Shown here piece after piece: positions 5,991 to 11,847 of a stretch of DNA of 11,847 bases. Every line of letters begins with the position of its first letter. Within the stretch, counting starts at the first letter, position 1. This DNA is from Actinomycetota bacterium (lineage in GTDB: Bacteria > Actinomycetota > Acidimicrobiia > Acidimicrobiales > Ilumatobacteraceae). The stretch is from NCBI GenBank assembly GCA_016870295.1, contig VGBY01000021.1, positions 1-11,847 on the forward strand. Reading direction: 5' to 3'. A model generated the notes under the pieces. It ran no database searches, was not told the DNA's origin, and worked only from the letters and a program-made list of their open reading frames with translations. Made by a program: the position numbers and the translations under genes.

Positions 5991-7534
5991 CAGCGGCCGC
6001 CCATCAACACACCCAGCCCGGTGCGCAATTGCAACGCTGTGGCAACGTGTGATTCCCCCACCACCTCTGGTGCGCCATCGAGATCGGCGATGGTGCGTGC
6101 CACGCGGCGCACACGATGGAGTCCGCGACCGCTCAACCTGCCGACTTCAAGTTCGCGGCGCAACAATGCCCGCGCTGCCGGGGCCAATGGCGCAACGGTA
6201 TCGAGGTCGTCGACTGCAATCTTGGCGTTGACCGTGCCGTTGACTGTGCCGTTGACTGTGCTGTTCACCGTGCCGTTGCGCTCTACTGCAATTGCACGCG
6301 CACGCAATACTCGGGCCGCGACCAGCGCCGATGTTTCGCCCTTGCCACCGTCGACCAAGTCGTCGACACGTGGCAAACCAACGCTCACTCGCAGATCGAA
6401 CCGATCAAGCAGCGGGCCCGAGAACCGCCGCACATACTTGGCGCGCGCGGCATCGTCGCACACGCACACACCAGGTGCACCCGCACCACACGGGCAAGGG
6501 TTCGCCGCCGCAACGAGCAGGAACCGCGCCGGAAACGTGAGCGTGGTGCGTGCCCGCGACACATGCACGACACCTTCTTCGAGTGGTTGCCGCAGTGCAT
6601 CGAGCACGCTGGGGGCAAACTCGCCGAGCTCGTCGAGAAACAACACGCCCTCGCTAGCGAGCGAGATCTCGCCGGGCCGCATTGCCGACGTGCCGCCGCC
6701 AATCAATCCGACGAGCGAGATTGAGTGGTGCGGCGAGCGAAACGGCGGCCGCGTGACGCGCCCACTCGTCGACATTGACACGTGCGCAGCAGAGTGCACC
6801 ATCGTGCACGACAGCGCCTGGTCGTCGGTGAGCGCCGGCAGGATGCCGGGCAGACGGCGCGCCAACATCGACTTGCCGGCTCCGGGCGGGCCGACGAGCA
6901 ACAAGTGGTGTGCCCCCGCGGCAGCGATCTCCAACGCGAGTCGCGCGACGGGCTGACCACGCACATCGGCAAGGTCGGGCGTCGGTGCTTCGTCCGCCGC
7001 AGCTTCACTCCCCGTGTCGACCAGCCACTCGTCGTCGCCACGCAGGCACGCGATGACATGCGCCAGATCGCGGGCCGCAACGACATCCGCCGCGCCAGCC
7101 GCCCGTGCCGCGGCAACATTGCCACGCGCCACGACGACACGATGGTCGCGCACGGCCGCAACGAGTGGGGCGGCACCAATCACGCTGCGCAACGAACCGT
7201 CAAGACCCAACTCGGCGACGAACGCCAGCCGCTCGGCGACGTGCGGCGGCAACTGCTCGTCGGCAATCAGCACTGCGATCGCAATCGCCAGGTCGAGACC
7301 GGCACCGCCCTTGCGTTCGCCACTCGGTGCCAGGTTCACCGTGATGCGACGGTTGGGCCAGGCGAAACCGCGCGAGAGAAATGCCGCCCGCACACGATCG
7401 CGACTCTCGCGACACACCTCGTCGGGCTGACCGACGATGGTGAAGCCGGGCAGGCCGACGCCGACATGCACCTCGACATCCACGGCGCGGCCGACGACAC
7501 CGAGCAACGTGGTGGAGCGAACGGTTGCAAACAT
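5990..7534 (-). CDS. comM: YifB/ComM family Mg-chelatase-like AAA+ ATPase
   Basis: A 514-aa protein of the YifB/ComM family; ComM is a hexameric helicase that drives branch migration during integration of transforming DNA. The N-terminal ChlI-like domain (about 1-165) includes VGLPGFTIVGQPDEVCRES and ITVNLAPSGERKGGAGLDLAIA. The AAA+ module has Walker A GPPGAGKS (215-222) and Walker B VLFLDE (297-302). A cysteine pair cluster follows, NPCPCG with Cys347/349 and VCVCD with Cys357/359, as in family members. The C-terminal domain contains RLSGRGLHRVRRVARTIADL (467-486) with the conserved arginines. The ATG is well placed after GGAGGTG (7537-7543). A GTVN tetrapeptide repeated four times (421-436) is inserted in the linker between AAA+ and C-terminal parts. 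It is the first gene of the comM-dprA-xerC-whiG chain. Confidence 0.95.
   Translation of the reverse strand: MFATVRSTTLLGVVGRAVDVEVHVGVGLPGFTIVGQPDEVCRESRDRVRAAFLSRGFAWPNRRITVNLAPSGERKGGAGLDLAIAIAVLIADEQLPPHVAERLAFVAELGLDGSLRSVIGAAPLVAAVRDHRVVVARGNVAAARAAGAADVVAARDLAHVIACLRGDDEWLVDTGSEAAADEAPTPDLADVRGQPVARLALEIAAAGAHHLLLVGPPGAGKSMLARRLPGILPALTDDQALSCTMVHSAAHVSMSTSGRVTRPPFRSPHHSISLVGLIGGGTSAMRPGEISLASEGVLFLDELGEFAPSVLDALRQPLEEGVVHVSRARTTLTFPARFLLVAAANPCPCGAGAPGVCVCDDAARAKYVRRFSGPLLDRFDLRVSVGLPRVDDLVDGGKGETSALVAARVLRARAIAVERNGTVNSTVNGTVNGTVNAKIAVDDLDTVAPLAPAARALLRRELEVGRLSGRGLHRVRRVARTIADLDGAPEVVGESHVATALQLRTGLGVLMGGR
6227..6274. repeat. 12-bp minisatellite, four copies, inside comM
   Basis: Four head-to-tail 12-base units, gttgac/cc-gtgcc type, run from 6227 to 6274; copies differ only by single substitutions (for example gttgaccgtgcc, gttgactgtgcc, gttcaccgtgcc). 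Because the unit is a multiple of three, the repeat stays in frame and encodes GTVN-STVN-GTVN-GTVN at residues 421-436 of the ComM protein. Confidence 0.9.
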
Positions 7535-7536
7535 GG

Positions 7537-7543
7537 CACCTCC
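7537..7543 (-). promoter_or_regulatory. ribosome binding site of comM
   Basis: GGAGGTG on the minus strand, two bases from the comM ATG, is a near-perfect Shine-Dalgarno and supports the chosen start. The short divergent gap to the lipoprotein gene (7535-7590) must hold promoters for both directions, but no convincing hexamer pair is visible. Confidence 0.7.
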
Positions 7544-7590
7544 GGTGAATGCTCTTGCGCGTGGCCGTCACCTGTGAGACTTGGACGGCG

Positions 7591-8112
7591 ATGATGCTTC
7601 TCAAACGGTGTGTGCACGAGTCGGGCACGGCGGCACGGCCCGGTCGCAGCGGCGTGGCGGCACGGCTTGCTCGCGGGTCCTCACGGGTGCTGCTCGCCGC
7701 CCTTGCCGCGGTGGGGCTCAGCAGTTGCGCCGAAACCCCGCGCACCGCCACCAACTTCTGTCGGGTGCTCGCCGATCGGCTTGCCGAGATCACCGAGCCA
7801 CCCACCGACAATGCCGCGGTGGACCGGCTGATCGAGCACTACTCGCGACTCGCCGAGGTGGCGCCGCTCGAAGTGGAAGACGACATCGTCGCCTTGCGCG
7901 ATCTCTTTATCGCTGCGTCACAGGTGGACGTGAACGACCCGGAGAGCGTGCAGACGGTGGCCGACCTCGCATACGGTGCGGATCAAGCCGCGGAAGATGC
8001 CGGCATCTACGCCGGGACGACGTGCGGCATCGACCTTTCGAACGGCTTTGTGGTGCAGGTGCCCGGTGTGCCGACGTTGCCCGTCACACCAGACACCACA
8101 CTCGCGCCGTAG
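7591..8112 (+). CDS. putative lipoprotein of unknown function
   Basis: I do not recognise this protein. It is the only plus-strand protein gene. From the ATG at 7591 it has 173 residues: a basic n-region, a hydrophobic segment RVLLAALAAVGLSSC, and a lipobox LSSC with Cys46 as the likely lipidated residue, so it should be anchored to the outer face of the membrane. Two further cysteines (57 and 145) could form a disulfide. Between them are amphipathic helical stretches (RVLADRLAEI, VDRLIEHYSRLAEVAP, DIVALRDLFIAAS). It ends in a Pro/Thr-rich tail (VPGVPTLPVTPDTTLAP). The start is uncertain: ATG 7594 and GTG 7654 are alternatives, the latter giving a more standard 25-residue signal peptide (lipid Cys at 25). 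It diverges from comM and converges with clpP 13 bases away. Codon use supports this frame up to the stop. Confidence 0.72.
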   Translation: MMLLKRCVHESGTAARPGRSGVAARLARGSSRVLLAALAAVGLSSCAETPRTATNFCRVLADRLAEITEPPTDNAAVDRLIEHYSRLAEVAPLEVEDDIVALRDLFIAASQVDVNDPESVQTVADLAYGADQAAEDAGIYAGTTCGIDLSNGFVVQVPGVPTLPVTPDTTLAP

Positions 8113-8125
8113 CGCTCGTTGCGAA

Positions 8126-8776
8126 CTAGCGGATTTCGCCGCGCTTCACGATCACCTTGTCGACGAGACCATATTCCTTGGCCTGCTCGGCGGTGAACCA
8201 ACGATCGCGTTCCGAGTCACGCTGAATGTCTTCGATCGGTTTGCCGGAGTGATGCGAGGTGAGCTCGGCCATGCGGCGCTTGGTGAATGCAAGTTGCTCG
8301 GCCTGAATCGCGATGTCGGCCGCCTGACCGCGCAATCCGGCGAGCGGTTGGTGCATCATGATGCGCGCATTGGGCAACGAGTATCGCTTGCCTTTGGCGC
8401 CAGCGGTGAGCAGGAACTGGCCCATTGACGCGGCAAGACCGACACACACCGTGGCGACGTCGCACGAGATGAACTGCATCGTGTCGTAGATCGCCATGCC
8501 GGCAGTGACCGAACCACCGGGTGAGTTGACGTACAGCCACACATCGCTCTTTGGGTCTTCACCCTCGAGGAACAACAACTGTGCACAAATCTGGTTGGCG
8601 ACTGCATCGTCTACATCCGACCCGAGCATGATGACACGACTCTTCAACAGCCGGTTGAAGATGTCAGAGCGCGGATCCATGCCACCGTCGAGCGCCAATG
8701 GCGCGGGCACGATACCGGCAGTCACGATTCCCGATGTGAGCGCTGGGTCGGATGCTGCGATGCGGGGTGTAGTCAT
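8126..8776 (-). CDS. clpP: ATP-dependent Clp protease proteolytic subunit
   Basis: ClpP forms a tetradecameric barrel that degrades proteins fed by ClpX or ClpC. The 216-aa product carries [20 protein letters not shown] (81-100) and the catalytic triad: Ser117 in GLAASMGQ, His142 in MMHQPL and Asp191 in ERDRWF. The 25 and 49 residue spacings equal those of E. coli ClpP. The handle-helix block [13 protein letters not shown] is present. The N terminus before RSDIFNRLL (about 35 residues) is longer than the mature E. coli form and may be a propeptide or axial loop. I chose the ATG at 8776 because the open frame above it overlaps the end of the upstream gene and has no family match. No clpX, tig or second clpP is next to it in the window. 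Actinobacteria usually have two clpP genes, so a partner elsewhere is likely. Confidence 0.96.
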   Translation of the reverse strand: MTTPRIAASDPALTSGIVTAGIVPAPLALDGGMDPRSDIFNRLLKSRVIMLGSDVDDAVANQICAQLLFLEGEDPKSDVWLYVNSPGGSVTAGMAIYDTMQFISCDVATVCVGLAASMGQFLLTAGAKGKRYSLPNARIMMHQPLAGLRGQAADIAIQAEQLAFTKRRMAELTSHHSGKPIEDIQRDSERDRWFTAEQAKEYGLVDKVIVKRGEIR

Positions 8777-8783
8777 GCGCGCA

Positions 8784-8789
8784 AGGCTA
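8784..8789 (-). promoter_or_regulatory. possible -10 element of a leaderless clpP transcript
   Basis: TAGCCT on the minus strand fits the actinobacterial TANNNT -10 consensus and lies exactly seven bases before the clpP ATG, the distance expected if transcription starts on the A of the start codon. No Shine-Dalgarno precedes this ATG, which agrees. No good -35 is visible. Leaderless mRNAs are common in actinobacteria; use of this one is inference. Confidence 0.4.
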
Positions 8790-8813
8790 ACGGTTGGCGG
8801 GGTGTCGAACCGC

Positions 8814-10166
8814 TCACGCAGGCTTGGGTGTCTCGCGACGGATGCCACTGAACACGATCGCGACGCGTTCGTCGTCGGCGACTCGGTCACGCGCCGCGAG
8901 CAACCCGGCGAGGCCTGACGCTCCGGTTGGGCTCACGTCGATGCCGGTGGTGCGGTGCGCGAGTTCGTACGCCTCGCGCACGTACCGTTCGGACGCCACG
9001 ACCGGCGAACCGCCGCTGGCACGCATGGCGCGACACACCGACACCCAGTCATACGTCTCGTCATCGAGAATGCCGTCGGCGAACGACTGCGGTGTCTTGG
9101 CCCAGGGTGTCATGCACTCGCGCCAGTGTGCGGCGGCGGCGACTGCAGTCGGATACTTGGCGCTCGCTTGCCACGCGAGCGCGAGCGGCGCGCAACCTTC
9201 GGCTTGCACCGCGTGTAGTGCGGCACGCGTGCCGCCGGCGTGAAACCCTTCGGCGAGGCTGGCGGCGAAGGCTCCCCCACCGACTTGCACGAACAACCGC
9301 GCGATGAGCGGTGGCTCCATGTGTTCGGCAACGTACGCCATCTCCCAACCAATCGTGCGGCCACCATCGAGGCACCAGGCGTTCTCGGGGCCTTGCACAC
9401 CGAACGGGATGGCCCCGCTCGCCGTCGCTTCGCGAAAGCGATGCACGCACGGGTCGCCCGGCGGATCGGCGGAGCGGCGCGGGCAATGCACGACGTCGGC
9501 GCGAAGGTCGCGCAAGCGTTGCACGAGTGCTGCATCGGCATGCTCGGGCACGAACACCTTGATCGGCCACTCGAGCGCACGGGCCAGCGTGCTCGCGGCG
9601 AACGCGGCGTTGCCGCATGAAGCGATGGCGAGCGGAGGCCGTGCGTTCGATTTCCAGGGTGCAAGATTTAGCCGCTCGGCGGCAACGAGATGCAGCAACT
9701 CGGTGAAGAGATGCCGAGACTTCTGCGAGCCAGCCACGTTGTGCGTCTCGTCCTTTACCCACACACCACCGTTGAGAGAAAACCCGAGAGCGTCGGAGAG
9801 TTTGTCGGCCCGCGCAAATGGTGTGAAGACGAACCCGGTGCCCGCGACCTTGGCGATTCGTGCATCGAGTTCTTCGATCAACGCGTCGCGATCGGGCTCA
9901 CTCATGCCATGAGCCACCGCGAACGCATCCCAGGCGAGATACCGACGAAAGGCGATGAACGGGTTGGTGTGCTTCGTGCGTCGCAGGGGCGCGACATCGC
10001 TCTCGATGAGCAAGACGTGATGACGATCGTTGCCTTTGGCATTCGGGCAGCGCCACGTGAGCGGAGTTGCAACCTCGACCCGTGTGCCGCACGCGGCGCA
10101 ACGCAAACCCCGCACGATCGGCGGTACGGCCTTCGGATTGGCGCGCGGCAGTTGCGACTCGGTCAT
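8814..10166 (-). CDS. threonine-synthase-like PLP-dependent enzyme (fold type II)
   Basis: A 450-aa fold-type II PLP enzyme. The N terminus has a zinc-ribbon-like start, LRCAACGTR with Cys23 and Cys26, then WRCP with Cys40, resembling threonine synthases. The fourth cysteine expected in a CPxC pair is absent, with Asn-Ala in its place and a His pair at 49-50 nearby. The PLP region reads [18 protein letters not shown], placing the Schiff-base lysine at 149. [11 protein letters not shown] (182-192) is the cofactor/phosphate loop, and [16 protein letters not shown] (293-308) resembles the glycine-rich PLP phosphate cup. [11 protein letters not shown] (412-422) is a late conserved loop. The usual threonine synthase motif GSFKDR is changed to GSQKSR, so the substrate may differ. 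No Shine-Dalgarno precedes the ATG. The gene starts 27 bases after the upstream PLP gene, probably the same transcript. Threonine synthase activity is possible, not shown. Confidence 0.8.
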   Translation of the reverse strand: MTESQLPRANPKAVPPIVRGLRCAACGTRVEVATPLTWRCPNAKGNDRHHVLLIESDVAPLRRTKHTNPFIAFRRYLAWDAFAVAHGMSEPDRDALIEELDARIAKVAGTGFVFTPFARADKLSDALGFSLNGGVWVKDETHNVAGSQKSRHLFTELLHLVAAERLNLAPWKSNARPPLAIASCGNAAFAASTLARALEWPIKVFVPEHADAALVQRLRDLRADVVHCPRRSADPPGDPCVHRFREATASGAIPFGVQGPENAWCLDGGRTIGWEMAYVAEHMEPPLIARLFVQVGGGAFAASLAEGFHAGGTRAALHAVQAEGCAPLALAWQASAKYPTAVAAAAHWRECMTPWAKTPQSFADGILDDETYDWVSVCRAMRASGGSPVVASERYVREAYELAHRTTGIDVSPTGASGLAGLLAARDRVADDERVAIVFSGIRRETPKPA

Positions 10167-10177
10167 CGTGAGTCGCC

Positions 10178-10191
10178 GCGCGCCGACGCGC
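10178..10191 (-). promoter_or_regulatory. short GC-rich hairpin between the two PLP genes
   Basis: On the minus strand GCGCG, loop TCGG, CGCGC forms a five-base stem in the 27-base gap between the two PLP enzyme genes. No T-run follows, so it is not a classical terminator. It may only reflect GC richness. Confidence 0.2.
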
Positions 10192-10193
10192 CT

Positions 10194-11720
<1,527 letters not shown>

Positions 11721-11753
11721 CTTTACATTCTGTCAAACAAGTCGCGGCACTAC

Positions 11754-11759
11754 TACCCT
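11754..11759 (+). promoter_or_regulatory. possible -10 element of the tRNA gene
   Basis: TACCCT fits TANNNT and lies 12 bases before the mature tRNA 5' end, leaving room for a short 5' leader. The hexamer 17 bases upstream (TGTCAA, 11731-11736) is a poor -35 on this strand, though read on the other strand it is a perfect TTGACA. Assignment is tentative. Confidence 0.3.
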
Positions 11760-11771
11760 GAACGAAAGCGG

Positions 11772-11844
11772 GCCGGCGTAGCCCAATGGCAGAGGCACGG
11801 CGCTTAGGACGCCGCCAGTGAGAGTTCGAGTCTCTCCGCCGGCA
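11772..11844 (+). tRNA. tRNA with anticodon UAG (Leu by codon table), short variable loop
   Basis: The 73-base cloverleaf is complete. Acceptor stem GCCGGCG (11772-11778) pairs with CGCCGGC (11837-11843), followed by discriminator A at 11844. The D arm has a three-pair stem GCC (11781-11783)/GGC (11794-11796) with loop CAATGGCAGA. The anticodon stem CGGCG/CGCCG closes the loop CTTAGGA, giving anticodon TAG at 11805-11807 with G37. The variable region is only five bases (CCAGT, 11815-11819). The T stem GAGAG/CTCTC holds the loop TTCGAGT. CCA is not encoded; the window ends with CGA. The anticodon reads CUA/CUG leucine codons, and the D arm and A73 are leucine-like, but bacterial tRNA-Leu normally has a long class II variable arm. 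Amino-acid identity is therefore uncertain. Confidence 0.93.
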
Positions 11845-11847
11845 CGA

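Noticed and set aside
8113..8125. Bidirectional terminator between the lipoprotein gene and clpP
   Set aside because: Only 13 bases separate the convergent stops and no inverted repeat is visible there.
8777..8890. 38-residue N-terminal extension of clpP
   Set aside because: It overlaps the end of the threonine-synthase-like gene and has no similarity to ClpP N termini; the ATG at 8776 with a nearby -10-like box is preferred.
11731..11736. TTGACA on the minus strand as the -35 of the 508-aa PLP gene
   Set aside because: It lies only about ten bases before the GTG, and no -10-like hexamer follows at 16-18 bases, so it cannot serve the annotated start.

Overview
The window looks like a gene-dense stretch of a GC-rich actinobacterial chromosome. 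The order comM, dprA, xerC, whiG, a LytM-like gene, rpsB, tsf, pyrH, frr (all minus strand) closely matches the whiG-rpsB-tsf-pyrH-frr neighbourhood known from Streptomyces and relatives. WhiG-type sigma, GTG starts, ATGA/TGATG gene overlaps and heavy G/C third positions agree. A placement in Acidimicrobiia is my guess; sequence alone does not settle it.

Layout on the minus strand, in transcription order from the right: 11720-10194 a 508-aa PLP fold-type II enzyme of unknown substrate; 10166-8814 a threonine-synthase-like PLP enzyme; 8776-8126 clpP. After a short plus-strand lipoprotein gene (7591-8112), which converges with clpP and diverges from comM, a long minus-strand array runs 7534-3103 with almost no spacers: comM, dprA, xerC, whiG. 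A small secreted LytM-like protein (3064-2606) follows. After a 135-bp gap comes the translation operon rpsB-tsf-pyrH-frr, with frr cut by the left edge. At the right edge, on the plus strand, is a complete tRNA gene with anticodon UAG.

Functionally there are three blocks. The first is DNA uptake, recombination and chromosome resolution (ComM, DprA, XerC), translationally chained to an alternative sigma factor. The second is ribosome and translation factors plus UMP kinase and ribosome recycling factor. The third is two consecutive PLP enzymes next to a protease subunit.

No insertion sequence, CRISPR array, rRNA or prophage is visible, and no gene-free stretch exceeds about 135 bp. The best leads are: the UAG tRNA, which has a leucine-like D arm but a short class I variable loop; a candidate structured rpsB leader; a LytM domain lacking every zinc ligand; and a 12-bp minisatellite coding a GTVN repeat in comM. 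I do not see clear evidence of a new multi-gene system.
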